A stretch of 64,000 bases of DNA from Flaveria trinervia (Eukaryota > Streptophyta > Magnoliopsida > Asterales > Asteraceae): the NCBI GenBank assembly GCA_025506515.1, contig CM046458.1, positions 39,228,082-39,292,081 of the forward strand, written 5' to 3'. This document shows positions 1 through 11,700 of this stretch, in pieces. Position 1 is the first letter of the stretch. Every line of letters starts with the position of its first letter. The translations under genes were made by a program, and so were the position numbers. The notes under the pieces were generated by a model. It was not told the origin of the DNA. It made no database searches and saw nothing but the letters and a program-made list of their open reading frames with translations.

Positions 1-727
1 CGGAGTATAACATCTGTAGCTGCGCCCCTCGTGGAATGGGCGTGTCATCTCCAGCATCCCCCCCCGTTCATCATCATCTAGTCATCGGTGGGTAAGCAAT
101 CTGCTCACATCAAATCACTGTCATCGTGACGCCACTGCGTCTACCTGGCGCCACATATCTTTCATTGCCAGATGGCCGATCAACCTCTTTACCTAGGGCT
201 TTACCTGCTTGCCCCGATACACTCTAATGCGACCAAAGTCATGTCTCCATAATCTCCAGGGCACCGCATCATGTCTCTCCTTGGGAAGTAATGGCAGCTT
301 CTCTTTGAGATCAGTTGTAGAATCTATGGTTACATACAAAAACCCCTCCCCTTCCCTTGGCCTCCAGATTCTCCACCAGATCAGAAGATCATGCTCGAGA
401 AGCTGAAAGGTGGGTCAGCACCAGTGCACCTAGCATTTGAATCTTGGTCTGACAGGTCATCAAACCCACTCCTTCGAGAAGCATCCACTTCAGGATCACA
501 TGCGCCAAGTATTTATAGTGGGGACATAAGGTTGCTCTTGTTGAGCACACCCGAGTTGATGTCCCCAGCGTACTTAATACTTAATCCCGAGATCAACCTC
601 TTACTGTAAATGGATGTATGTCTGGTAGGGTGTATTAGTATCGTTTCCCCAAAATCAAGTACTCTCTGGATGTAGCTCTGTATCTCATATCATGACCATG
701 AATGGAGCTCCGTAAGCTTAAGGCTCA
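1..727 (-). pseudogene. C2 extra ORF (aORF), distal part, degenerate
   Basis: On the minus strand, short stretches in shifting frames read like a decayed protein. Pieces such as REYLILGK, YAGDINSGVLNK, KYLAHVILKW and DLSDQIQ align by eye with the C3 extra ORF (62480-62760: VHWGHQ, FKCLAHVILKC, EMSDQIQNAY) and with the C1 extra ORF near 8940-9290 (SLRSVV, IRKILQL). This is the continuation of the piece at 13290-13085, interrupted by C1. Function unknown; Asteraceae copia elements and Sireviruses are known to carry an ORF in this position. No open frame longer than about 70 codons survives. Confidence 0.6.
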
Positions 728-1587
728 TGTTGGACCAAAAGAACCAATGAGCCAAGATCAGAAAATCTCTAAGTCCCACACGGTATCACAACAACTGCTG
801 AAAGCCTCATCAGTAGTTTGACAAGTGCTGAAGACTTTAACAGCTGAAGAACCAAAGTGCTGAAGTACAACAGCTGAAGAACACAAGTGCTGAAGCTGAA
901 AGACCAAAGTACTGAAGAACAACAGCTGAAGAGATCACAAGTGCTGAAGATCAACAACTGATGTACAAAGTCTGAAGACAAAGACTGAAGACATCAGCTG
1001 ATGATATCTACTGAAGTCAGCTGATGAAACACCTGAAGGTCAAAGTCTGAAGATCAAGTACTGAAGCCTCAGTAGTTTGTCACAACTGCTGAAGAGTACT
1101 TCTTCAGTAGTTGTGATATCAGTAGTTTTATTTTCTTTGTTTCAGTAGTTTTGTAAAACGACTGAAGAGCTTGTTCTTCAGTCGTTGTAGTTTCAGTAGT
1201 TTTATATTTTGTACTTAACTTGCTGATATGTTCTCAGTAGTTGTGAACATTTCAGTAGTTTGTTAAGATTTAGTTATTTCTGTATTGGATCTGCCAGTTG
1301 TCACTTTCCGTGATAACAGCAGTGACTGTTGCACTCTATATAAGGAGTGACAACCATTGTAATCAGTGAGTGAAATGAGAATTGAATGGAATGATTGATT
1401 GATTCGATTAGAAATATTCTACATCTATAAACATTCCTAGAAATCAGAATTCATATTCTCTCCCTATAACCGTATGCGATCTTAACGCTTACAAGTATCG
1501 ATTGCTTGCTACAATTTGTCTAATTCGTGTTTGTATTCCGCTGCTTTATATTCTGATACATCAAACTTGTGATCACTGATCCTGTCA
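728..1587 (+). repeat. C1 5' LTR
   Basis: Starts TGTTGGACC and ends CCTGTCA, followed by AA and the primer-binding site. The first third is a string of short sub-repeats built on AAGTGCTGAAG and CAACAGCTGAAG with a period near 30 bp. The middle has several CAGTAGTT and CAGTCGTT motifs. A TATATAAG box lies at 1337. The 3' LTR carries one additional sub-repeat unit of about 30 bp. Confidence 0.93.
1337..1344 (+). promoter_or_regulatory. TATA box of C1 5' LTR
   Basis: TATATAAG sits about 250 bp from the end of the LTR, in the place expected for the U3 core promoter driving genomic RNA. The identical box occurs in the 3' LTR at 12833-12840. Confidence 0.7.
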
Positions 1588-1589
1588 AA

Positions 1590-1602
1590 TGGTATCAGAG
1601 CG
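1590..1602 (+). other. C1 primer-binding site
   Basis: TGGTATCAGAGCG starts two bases after the LTR. TGGTATCAGAGC is the standard plant complement of the initiator methionine tRNA 3' end, used to prime minus-strand synthesis. The leader from here to the gag ATG at 1821 is about 220 bp and lacks the CAGTCGTACGACTG array seen in the C2 and C3 leaders. Confidence 0.93.
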
Positions 1603-1820
1603 GTTAATCATTGATCGATCTAATAATTGATCATTGAAACTGCTATTCAAGATCCAAGTTTGATTGAATTAGCTTTTGTTTTTGCAAGAAACGGTTATAG
1701 AGATTGAATTTTCTGTATTTCTGCTCATTCATCCTGAGATCTTTTCTTGGTTCTCATTGAGTTTGTTGTGGTTTGTCTAAAACTTTTTAAAACTTGAACT
1801 AAACTGTTTTTGAACTGAAA

Positions 1821-4653
1821 ATGACCACTCCCTCCAATGATCCTCACAATACTGGTTCCTCAACCAAGCCTCCTATGCTGGTTAGGAATGAGTATAACAT
1901 ATGGCAAAGACGTATGCTCCATCACCTGTCTGTTAACAGCGCAGGGTGTTGGACATCAGTGGTACATGGTCCACACAAGCCTATGGTGAATAACCCGGAA
2001 ACCAATCAAATGGTTCCGAAGAGGAGGGAGCAATACTCAGATGAGGATAAAAGTTGCTTGAGATTGATGCAAAAGCCCATGGAATTCTGGCCATGGCTTT
2101 GCCCAATGAAATCTATTCTGGGCTAATGCATCATGAAACTGCCCATGACCTCTGGATTGCTTTGAAAGAACAATTTGGAGGAACAGATGAGGTCTTGGCA
2201 AATAATAGAGAAATTCTTGCCCAACAATATGAGACATTCTCTCATAGAAAGGGTGAGACACTGACTCAACAATATGAGCGGTTTTCTTGTTTGATCTCTG
2301 AACTAAAAATGGTCAAACTTGAATACACCAATATTCAGATGAATAACAGATTTCTCAGATCACTGCCTGAGAGATGGGACACATATACTATTGTCCTACG
2401 CTCCAGTGCAAGTTTGGACAAACTATCTCTCACCCAACTCCATGGGAAATTGCTCACTTTTGAGAGAGAGATAGAACAGAAGAGAAAGCTGTCTTCATCT
2501 GGAAAGCTCACTGAAGACTTTATTCAAGGCAACACTGCCTTGGTGGGTCATGAGTCAGAATATGCTTCATCTGAATGCCAGTATGATGAGCATATTAATT
2601 CTCTTCGAGCACTTCTAATTCTGCATTTGTAAGTGTTGATGGTCAGTTCACTGGATGTAATAATGACAATTTATGTTTCATTATGGATGATCTCAAGGGG
2701 ATTGCTGATGATGACTTAGAAGAGATGGATATTTTGAGCCAAATGGCCTTGATAAATATCAGATCTCAGAAGTTCTACAAAAGAACTGGAAGAAAATTCC
2801 CAGGACTCTCTGGCAAAACCAAAGTTGGTTTTGACAAGAGCAAGTTGAGGTGTCACAAATGCCAACGGCTTGGACACTTTGCAAGAGAGTGTAGATCAAC
2901 TGGATCAAACTCTACTGCACCCTTTGTGACTTTTCCTGGCAATAGTCAACAAAACAGAGGGCAACATCCTGTCACATCTAGTCATCATCCTCAACAACAA
3001 TCTCCGGCATATTTTGTTCCTCAGGGTCAAATGCCATATCAGTACCCTGGTTATTACATGCCACAGTCAAATCAAGTTCAAGTTCCTATGACACCACAAC
3101 CTCATGCATTACCAGAACCTCAGCCTTCCCTATCTCATCAACAACCTTCATCTCAACAACACAGCTTCTTCACCCCAGGAGTTGTTGACTGGAGCAGTTT
3201 ACCAGATGACTTGTCTGGTCATGATCAACTGTTCTCAGGTGCTGGTCAACATGGTGGTGACAGTCCCTTTGGGAATCTAGCTCTTATGGCTTTGGAGTCT
3301 GCTGATACTTCATCTTCCAATGCCTCTACACCTCAGGTATCACAGGTATCCTCTGAGGCAAAAGCCAAATTATGTTCTGAACAATGCATAGCAGCATTTG
3401 CTTCCATTAGAGAAGCAAATGTAGCTTTAATTAATAAGAACATTGAGCTAGAACAAATAATTTCCAAAAACAAAGCTGAGTTTGAGTTTGTGCTCAAAGA
3501 TAAAATGATGAGGTTTATAAACTGAATTGCAAAATAATTGATGATAAGGCTAGAGAAGATGTACTTCTAGAGAAGTACAAAGATCTCAAAGAAACCCTTG
3601 CAGTTACCCAGGTCGAGTGTGATAGATGGGTACAATCATGCAAAGGTTTTGAAATGCTTCTTAGTAAGCAATCTGCTTCAAATGTGAAGTTTGGAATTGG
3701 TTACAATCACACTGCTCCACCTACAGATTTTACCCCAAGAGCAGAGGTAGAATCTGATGGTGAGAGTGATAACCAATCCATCAAGTCATGTGATCTACCT
3801 TCTGATACAGCACAATCAGAAGTAGCAGTCAGTATCAAGTCCTCTTTGAACCTATCAGCTGATTTGATGGTCCAAATGCTGACATTCACATGATCAATAA
3901 GTTGATCAACTCAGGAGTCAATCCTGAAGGTCCTGAAAGGACTGAGAGCAGGATTATCTCAACTCGTTGAAGAAACTGAAGTCAAAAAGCTGTTACTGAA
4001 GAAAGAAACTGGCAGTAGAAGAGTTTAAGCTCTAAAGAGGAGTCAAAGCAACAATGCTTCCAAAGCATTGAAGAACAAGTCTTCTGTTGCTTCACCATCT
4101 TTAGTTGATGATCAACCTAAGATGAAGAAGAAACCATGTGAAGTATGTGGTTTGTTCAATCATCTTACAGATGATTGTTGGTACAAAAGAGGTTCCAAAC
4201 TCAAACAAAAAGAAGAAATTAATGAAAAATGGTAAAAATGAAAATGAGTTTGAGACCACATTTGTATCAGCAACATCAAATCCTGTAACCCTTAAGTCCT
4301 TAAAGCAATCCAAAAAGGAAGGAGTTAAACAGGTGACAGCTGAGGGTGCTCAAAAGAAGAAGGTGCAACATAGGACCTTATCTAACTCCACTAGCAATGT
4401 GTCTGATGAGCTGAAAGCTTTATCACAAAATCAGACACAGCTGGTGATGATGGTACAACATCTGTTGGGTAGAGTTAACCAACTAGATTCTCCTATGTTG
4501 AAACCACAGAAAAGGAGGTCTAAGCCAAAGGACTCCTCTTCTGCACCATCTTCTTCTTCTCAGGCTGTTGTTACAAATAAACATGCTAGTTTACCATCTA
4601 TTGATGAGACCAGGCCCAAAACCAAAAAGGTTTGGGTCTCTAAAACTAACTGA
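1821..4653 (+). pseudogene. gag: C1 gag, frameshifted, two zinc knuckles
   Basis: Capsid/nucleocapsid protein that packages element RNA. ATG at 1821 opens an N-terminal region that shifts frame near 2050 and continues with a typical copia gag core (WIALKEQFGG, SLPERWDTYTIVLRSS). A further shift near 2600-2630 leads to 2683-3525, which holds knuckle one, CHKCQRLGHFAREC at 2851-2892, then a Gln/Pro-rich segment. After another shift near 3508 a charged segment (about 3525-3893) follows, then knuckle two, CEVCGLFNHLTDDC at 4137-4178, and a basic Ser-rich tail. Two knuckles separated by roughly 400 codons make this gag much larger than a minimal copia gag; C2 and C3 share the plan. At least four frame breaks make it non-functional as read, unless some are assembly indels. 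Confidence 0.85.
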
Positions 4654-4654
4654 T

Positions 4655-5338
4655 TGTTTATTATTGCAGGGTTCTTCAACATGCCAAAGTAGCATCTGGT
4701 ATGTAGACAGTGGGGGATCTATGCACATGACTGGGAACATCTCTCTTCTTCATGACTACTCTCAAGGAAAGAAGGGATTTGTCTCTTTTGGCAATGATGC
4801 TAGGGGTTACATCATCGGTAAGGGCTTTGTCTCCAATGGAGAAATCAAATTTGATGATGTTAATCATGTGGAAAATCTCAAGTACAACCTCTTGAGTGTC
4901 AGTCAAATGTGTGATAAAGGCCATGTTGCCCTTTTCACAAGTCAAAACTGTAGGATTCTGTCATCCAAAGTTTTGCCCTTGATTGACAAGGTGTTGGATG
5001 ATCACACTCTCCTGAAAGCCAACAGGACAGGAAGAGTGTATGCCTTAGATCTCTCTAAGAAGATAGATCTCAAAGGCAATCCTTGCCTATTTTCCAAAGC
5101 CTCTTCTCAAGAATCTAAACTGTGGCACAGGAGGCTTGGTCATGTTAATCTCAAAAACATGAATCAGCTTAGCCACAATAGTTTAGTCAGAGGCTTACCA
5201 ATAAAGGAGTTCCACTGTGATGAAACTTGCACTGCTTGTTTAAAAGAAAACAGCACAAGGTCTCATTTCCTCCTATTGAAGTGTCCAAGTCCACTGCCTG
5301 CTTGCAATTACTGCATATGGATCTATTTGGTCCTGTGA
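4655..5338 (+). pseudogene. pol: C1 protease and integrase N-terminal zinc-binding region
   Basis: The protease active site is WYVDSGGSMHMTG, with Asp-Ser-Gly at 4706-4714; this aspartic protease would mature the polyprotein. The gag-pre-integrase domain follows (LLSVSQMCDKG near residue 100 of this frame). Then comes the integrase HHCC zinc-binding region: LWHRRLGHVN with its histidines and CTAC with its cysteines. The frame is open for about 225 codons and then shifts near 5300, just before the integrase core. It joins the integrase with no spacer, as in an ordinary copia pol. Confidence 0.87.
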
Positions 5339-6348
5339 GAGTAATGAGCATGGCAAAGAAAAATACTGTCTGGTAATTGTGGATGATTACTCCAGATTTG
5401 TATGGACTTTCTTTCTACATTCAAAGGATGAGGCTGCTCAGAAGATTATCCACTTTGTGCTGTACATTGAGAAGCAGTATTCCCTTCCAGTCAAGTGTAT
5501 TAGGAGTGATAATGGAACTGAGTTCAGAAATCATACACTTGATGACTTCTATCTCTCAAAGGGAATCAAAAGGCAGTTCAGCATTCCAAGGACTCCAGAA
5601 CAAAATGGAGTAGTGGAGAAAAGAACAGGACTCTCATTGAAGCTGCAAGGTCCATGCTGGCTGACTCAGGTTTGCCATTGACCTTTTGGGCCGAAGCTGT
5701 CAACACAGCTTGTTATGTGCAAAATAGAGTTTTAGTAAATCAGAGGTTGATGAAGACTCCATATGAAGTTCTCCATCATTTGGCTCCTCTGATTTCATTT
5801 TTCAAAGCATTTGGGTGTCCCTGTTTTATTCTCAACACAAAGGATCAACTCCACAAATTTGATCCTAAGGTGGATGCAGGATACTTTGTTGGTTATTCAT
5901 CTACTTGCAAGCATACAGAGTCTTCAACTGCAGAACAAAGATGGTTGAAGAAACTCTACATGTTAAGTTTAATGAATCTCCAAAGGACAAGATTCCACAA
6001 AGTCCTGTGGAGTTATTTGATCTGGACATACTGCAATATGTTCCTTATCAAACTCCTGCTGTTGCTCCTGTCAACAGTTCACCACCTGGTGGTACTGCTG
6101 ATGATGATGATGATTGCAGTACTCACCTCTTCAGGTTTAGTGATCAGCTGCCTGACTCAACTAGACCTGATGTTCCTGTAGCGCCAGTAGCACCATCCAC
6201 AACAAATGCTGATGAGATTTCTTCGAATTCAACTTCCTTTGAATTACCATCCACTGATTGGTTTCAAGGAAATGATTCACCATCACCATCTGTTGCTGCT
6301 GAACCGCTACAAACACTTGCACAGATCTCATTGTGTATCAAGATCTGA
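5310..6348 (+). pseudogene. pol: C1 integrase core and C-terminal linker
   Basis: This enzyme inserts element cDNA into host DNA. The catalytic triad is visible: Asp in HMDLFGP near 5315, Asp in RSDNGTEF near 5505, and Glu in PEQNGVVEKR near 5600. The frame shifts near 5340 and again near 5630-5655, after which the copia integrase tail continues (FWAEAVNTACYVQNRVL, FGCPCFIL, VGYSS). From about 5905 a third frame carries the variable acidic, Pro/Ser-rich linker that precedes RT. Active-site residues are intact but the ORF is broken. Confidence 0.87.
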
Positions 6349-7976
6349 AGAATCACCCTATGTCTCAAATCATTGGTGATATCACTGCTGGAGTATCAAC
6401 AAGAAGTCAATTGTCAAATTTCTGCTTCTATGCTCTCTTCATCAGTCAGCAAGAGCCAAAGAATTATCACATTGCTTTAAAGGACAATGGATGGGTTGAT
6501 GCCATGCAGCTTGAGCTTCTTCAGTTCAAGAAACAGCAAGTGTGGGAACTGGTTCCTCTACCTCCAGGTAAGTGTGCAATAGGCACTAAATGGGTGTTTA
6601 GGAACAAAACTGATGAAAATGGGCTTATTGTTAAGAACAAGGCCAGACTGGTTGTTCAGGGGTTTGCACAAGAAGAGGTATTGATTATGATGAAACCTTT
6701 GCCCCTGTAGCCAGACTGGAAGCAATTCGATTGTTTTTAGCTTATGCTGCTTATCAAAAACTTAAAGTCTTTCAAATGGATGTCAAAAGTGCATTTTTGT
6801 ATGGAAAATTTAAAGAAGAGGTTTATGTATGTCAACCTCCAGGCTTTGAGGACAATAAACATCCTAATTGGGTGTATAAGCTTGATAAAGCTCTTTATGG
6901 GTTAAAACAAGCTCCCAGAGCCTGGTATGAGACATTATCAAACTTTCTTCTGGAAAACAATTTCACTAGAGGCTCCATAGACAAGACTTTATTTATTAAG
7001 AAAGCTGGGCAGCATAATCTACTTGTTCAAATTTATGTAGATGATATCATTTTTGCATCCTCTGATCCAAAGTTGTGTGATGCCTTTACAAAGTTGATGC
7101 AACAGAAGTTTGAAATGAGTGCCATGGGAGAATTACAGTTCTTTCTGGGGTTGCAAATCAAACAAAAGGCTGATGGAATTTTTATTCATCAATCCAAATA
7201 TACAAAATCTTTTGCAAAAGTTTGATTTACAAAACTGTAAGCCCTGTTCTACTCCCATGAGCAGCACCACACAACTGGACTCAGATCAGAAAGGTAAAGT
7301 GGTTGATGAAACACTTTACAGATGTATGATTGGGTCCTTGATGTATTTAACAGCTTCTAGACCAGATATTATGTTTGCTACATGTGTTTGTGCTAGATTT
7401 CAGGCTGCACCTAAAGAGTCTCATCTGATTGCAGTCAAGAGGATCTTTAGATATCTGCAAGGCACTCCATCTCTAGGTTTATGGTATTCTACCAGACATT
7501 CTGGTAAATTAGTTGCTTTTTCTGACAGTGACTATGCAGGGTGTAAGTTGACCAGGAAATCAACTTCTGGTGGATGTCAATTCCTAGGCAACTGCTTGAT
7601 TTCTTGGCAGAGCAAGAAACAGACCTCAGTTGCTACATCCACTGCGGAAGCAGAGTACATTGCTGCTGCAAGCTGTACATCTCAGGTACTCTGGCTTCAA
7701 AACCAACTTTTGGATTATGGCATTACAGAGACTAAGACTCCATTGTTAATGGATAGTGCTTCAGCTCTTTGCATTGTCAAAAATCCAGTCCAGCACTCTA
7801 GGACCAAACATATAGAGATCAGACATCATTTTATAAGGGATTGTTTTGAAAAAGGTCTGATTGATCCTAAGTTTGTGCCTAGTGCTGATGAGCTTGCAGA
7901 CATTTTTACTAAGCCTTTGGATAGTTCAACTTTCCAAAACCTGGTGTTAAGGCTTGGTATGCTGCAGCTAGAATAG
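6349..7976 (+). pseudogene. pol: C1 reverse transcriptase and RNase H
   Basis: RT begins around ALKDNGWVDAMQLELLQF and shows KWVFRNK, ARLVVQGF, MDVKSAFLYG and the catalytic YVDDIIFA box (7034-7045, intact). RNase H follows with YAGCKLTRKSTSGG, STAEAEYIAAAS and DSASALCIVKNP, then the usual C-terminal ADIFTKPL; the stop is at 7974-7976. Frameshifts lie near 6680-6730 and 7205. RT copies element RNA and RNase H removes the template. These domains are the best preserved part of C1 and diagnose copia. Downstream the pol stop leads straight into the CAGTAGTT hairpin region. Confidence 0.9.
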
Positions 7977-8360
7977 GTGACAACTACTGATGATCTCAGT
8001 AATTCATACTGATGATCATGAGTGCCTGTCACATATAAGTACTGATGAGCTCTTAACCTCAGTAGTTTTTATACTACTGAAGGCTAAATGTCTCACAAGT
8101 ACTGAAGTACTTCATCTGCTCTAAACTACTGAAGTAGTTACAACTACTGATGCAGTCATAACTACTACTGCAATCAGTAAAAACAGATAAGTACTGATGT
8201 CCTATGAAACAACTGAAATCAGCCATAAAGACTGATGAATGTTTGAGGACAGTTTGAAACAGCTGAAAAGCTAAGAATTGACGAAAACAGCTGAAGAGAA
8301 CTTTCTCTTCAGTCGTTTGTACAACTGCTGTTTCATTTTAAACAACTGAAGCAAAACCAC
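7977..8360 (+). other. C1 post-pol spacer with irregular CAGTAGTT/AACTACTG motifs
   Basis: Non-coding. It is full of CAACTACTGATG, TCAGTAGTT, AAGTACTGAAGTACTT and CAACTGAAG words, many forming short inverted repeats, but without a clean period. One near 8308 pairs CTTCAGTCGTTTG with a nearby ACAACTG. It grades into the regular array starting at 8361. No ORF of note. Confidence 0.75.
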
Positions 8361-8659
8361 GTCTTCAGTAGTTTTATAACTACTGATGACTAATACCAAG
8401 TCTTCAGTTGTTTACAACAGCTGATGACAAAACCACTGTCTTCAGTAGTTTCATAACTACTGATGACAAACACCATGTCCTCAGTTGTTTCAATCATCTG
8501 AAGTCAAAACCACGGTCTTCAGTAGTTTTCTAAACTACTGATGCCTAACACCACGACTTCAGCTGTTTCAACGTCTGAAAGGATAATACCATGTCAACGG
8601 TCGTTTAAAACTACTGATGACTAACACCACATCCTTCAGTCGTTTCCTCACCCGTACCC
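8361..8659 (+). repeat. Eight-unit 38-40 bp tandem array of hairpins
   Basis: Unit starts are at 8361, 8400, 8438, 8477, 8515, 8555, 8593 and 8632, giving spacings of 39, 38, 39, 38, 40, 38 and 39. Each unit has the form GTCTTCAGTAGTTT, a 2-4 base loop, AACTACTGATGAC, and a tail like AACACCA. Units 1, 3 and 5 form perfect 8-9 bp stems (CAGTAGTTTTATAACTACTG in unit 1). Units 2, 4 and 6 use CAGTTGTT or CAGCTGTT arms and pair less well. The array ends at the TATA box of the extra ORF. It may be an enhancer, a protein-binding array or an RNA structure. Confidence 0.9.
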
Positions 8660-8667
8660 TATAAATA
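8660..8667 (+). promoter_or_regulatory. TATA box upstream of C1 extra ORF
   Basis: CCTATAAATACCC contains TATAAATA, 64 bp upstream of the ATG at 8731. A pyrimidine-rich stretch (TTCATCTTCTTC) lies about 25-35 bp downstream, as at plant transcription starts. The ATG itself has good context (CCATGGCG). This suggests a subgenomic promoter for the extra ORF separate from the LTR. It is a sequence-based inference with no transcript evidence here. Confidence 0.55.
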
Positions 8668-8730
8668 CCCTTAACCTGAGCTCTCCATGCTTCATCTTCT
8701 TCAAACCTAACGTTCCTCTCCAAAACTTCC

Positions 8731-11700
8731 ATGGCGTCTATGCAAATTAAACCGCGACACAACTGTGTTGCCTACCTCACAAAATCGCCGATCTGGACTA
8801 AGTTCGATACTGCTATCGATCTTATGGTTCAGTCCCAATACAACAAGGCATTCCTTCTGAACCCCGTTTTACATGCCGAATCCTTGAACCATTTTGGATG
8901 AACGTTACTGTTACAACTGAGGAGAGCAACACACAATCCCTCCGGTCAGTCGTCAACAACAAAGAAGTAGTGATTACTCCTGCAACAATCCGTAAAATTC
9001 TTCAACTGAGTGATGCTACCTCTCCTGCTGGATATCCGAAGGGCACCATAGATCTATCATTTGCTCAGCATGGATATCAAGGTGATCTCAGTGCCACCAC
9101 CATCATGAAGAAACACTTTAATGACGCTGAGCGCCTGATTTTCACATGGTCAATGTATGTTTGGCCCCTAAGACATCGTCTTGGGATCAAATGTCCACCA
9201 AATGGCAGCAGGTATTGTATTCTATCCTTGAGCAACAACCACTGAATTTTTCAGAATTAATATTTTCAGAGCTCAAAGATATGGCTCAAAAACTAACTGC
9301 CAACCGTTGGATACTCTATCCACGGTTCATAATGGCCATTATTATAGACCAGCTTAATGCTGAGGGACTTGTTGGCTTGGGAGTCCCTGCTACGGCTGTT
9401 CTGCCAGAAGTATACTCCCGGCACAACTCTGACCGGACACTCAAACTGGCTGCCAAGCTGCGAAAACCCACGCAGCTGGAACCCACAGCCACCACCTCCA
9501 AATCCATGTCCCCACCAAACCCCCAAAAAGAAACCCAAAATGGCTACTCAGGGAATTGAGTCCCCTGAGGATGCTCCTGCACCACAAACGCAGGATATAT
9601 CCACTAGTCCAAACCCCCTAGTGGATACAATGACTCCTCCAGCCACAGCCGCTCAGGCTTCCTCTCAACAGGAGCCTGCAGCAACCCAAGGGGCACCTAC
9701 TTATCTGGGATCTTCCTCACTTGAGGAGATTGCCATTGAAGAGCACCATCCACCCCAGGTGCACACTGCTTCTACCCCTTACCCCAAACAACCGCCCCTC
9801 ACAGCCCAACTTTAATAGTTGCACAAGTGCTGACTCAATTGCACTCCTCACCCCCTCCCCAGAAACCACTTACTACTGGGAATACCTCTACAATTGAGGG
9901 GGGAACACAGTGCACCTGAGAACCCACAGCACAGGGGTTTCCCAATTCTATCTCCTGGTGTAGACAGGAGCTTAGAATATCTAGTGAGGCTGCCACCTCC
10001 TCTGACTCAGCACATGACCAGAGTGAGGCTGGTAACATTGCTAAGACCTCCCTAGAGGCAACAGCTGATGATGGACATTGTCCTGAGGCTGGAAGTCCCC
10101 AGTACCAAGCACAAGGGGCACATGCACCAACTGGTCTACACCCAGTGCATGTAATCCTGCTCTAAGCAGGAGGTCAGGTGATTCAGTATCAACTGATGAT
10201 GACCTGAGCTTCTTCTATGATGTAGTTGCTCAAAACCCATTCTAGAGGATGAGGTTAGCAGACTCAAAGCTGCTGGCCAAGATGTCTCAGGATGCAAGTC
10301 CATCTGCCACCATCATACACCCACAGATGGCACCTTCCCTTGAAGGTTTCCCAAACACAGAGCCACCCCAAAATCAACCACCCGCCTCTGCTTCAGGCCC
10401 TACTTCTCAGGAACGAACCCTCCTGAGCAAATAGGTGCTGTACTCCAAATTCCCTCCCTCTCATCACCCCCATAATCACTGATATAGTGATCAAAGCCCT
10501 TGATGAGAGGCTTTCCTCAACATTACAGCCCTTGGTTGATGCTGCTGTCCACAAGACTCTTTCTGCGGTACCAACCCCTTCCTCCAATGCAACCAAAAAG
10601 GGGGAGAGTACTGCAGTGAAAGAAAGAAAGAGGAAAAGATCTGAGGAAGGGAGGAAAAGAACAGCAACCAATGCTCACCTACAAGCGAAAGAAAGGTGCT
10701 GATGAGCACATTGCTGAAGATAAAGCCTTGGAGCTACTGATAAAAGAGGCTGATGCCGAACACAGTAGATCAATGGACAACATCATTGATCAGCTGTTTA
10801 GGCAAGGCATGACACCAATAAACTTGACTCTGAGATTCGACGACTAGAGATTGAAGAAATCCAGAACAGATGGGCAAGTTATGAAGTGTTAGAAAGAGAA
10901 AGGCTTGAAATCATGATAAGATTTATTGCAAAATATCTTGGAAGATCAATGATTGAAATCAAAGCTTGGTCCAGGGACAGTATCTTGGCAATCACCACCA
11001 AGATCTGTTCGTCTGAAGCATATACTAAGGGGCTTGTCATTGAAGCTTTGAATGCGGGTGCTGGGAGCAGGACTGAGCTAGCCAAGCAATCAAAAGCCAC
11101 ACTCACCTCAAGGATGCTAGAACAGCCTGTCAACATTCCCACACCAAAACCACCCAAAACAACCCACCAAACCAACTCCCTTACCCTCAAAACCCATAGC
11201 CGATTATACCCTTGAAGAAGAAGAGAAGGATATTGAGGCTAGAAGACGAACGAAGATGAAGAAGACAGGCTGCCGCTCTCAGCTGTGATTCAGTTGCCTA
11301 AGGCCACAAGTCACTCCTCAGCATTACTCCTGAAGTCCAGAGACAAATGGTTAAAGTGAAGCTAGAAGAAGAAGAGCTTCATAAACAGCATGATGAGGAA
11401 TTGCTGAAGAGAGTTGACAAAGCTTATGCAGCCACATCTTCCATCCAATATGAAGGAGCAAGCCCTCAGACTTTACACTCTCAGGCATACCTTTCAATAT
11501 CAAAAGAAAGAGTGAGGATTTGGCCTGATCCCAGGGTCTCTCACAGAATTCATAAGAACAATATACCTCGGAGATACATTGGCCAGGTGAAAAAGATCGT
11601 AGATGAAGTGATCTCTCTGGTCTTTGTAGTTTCACCCTGGGAAATCCTAGAAGACTTCAAGAAGGCCTACAAAGCTAATCTACCCCTCAGAAGATGCTGG

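Noticed and set aside
209..609. Plus-strand ORFs of 65-72 codons at the left edge
   Set aside because: They are opposite-strand shadows of the decayed C2 extra ORF; no domain and no similarity to the other copies in frame.
8568..8762. Minus-strand ORF over the hairpin array and TATA box
   Set aside because: Runs through tandem hairpins opposite to the element; no conservation expected.
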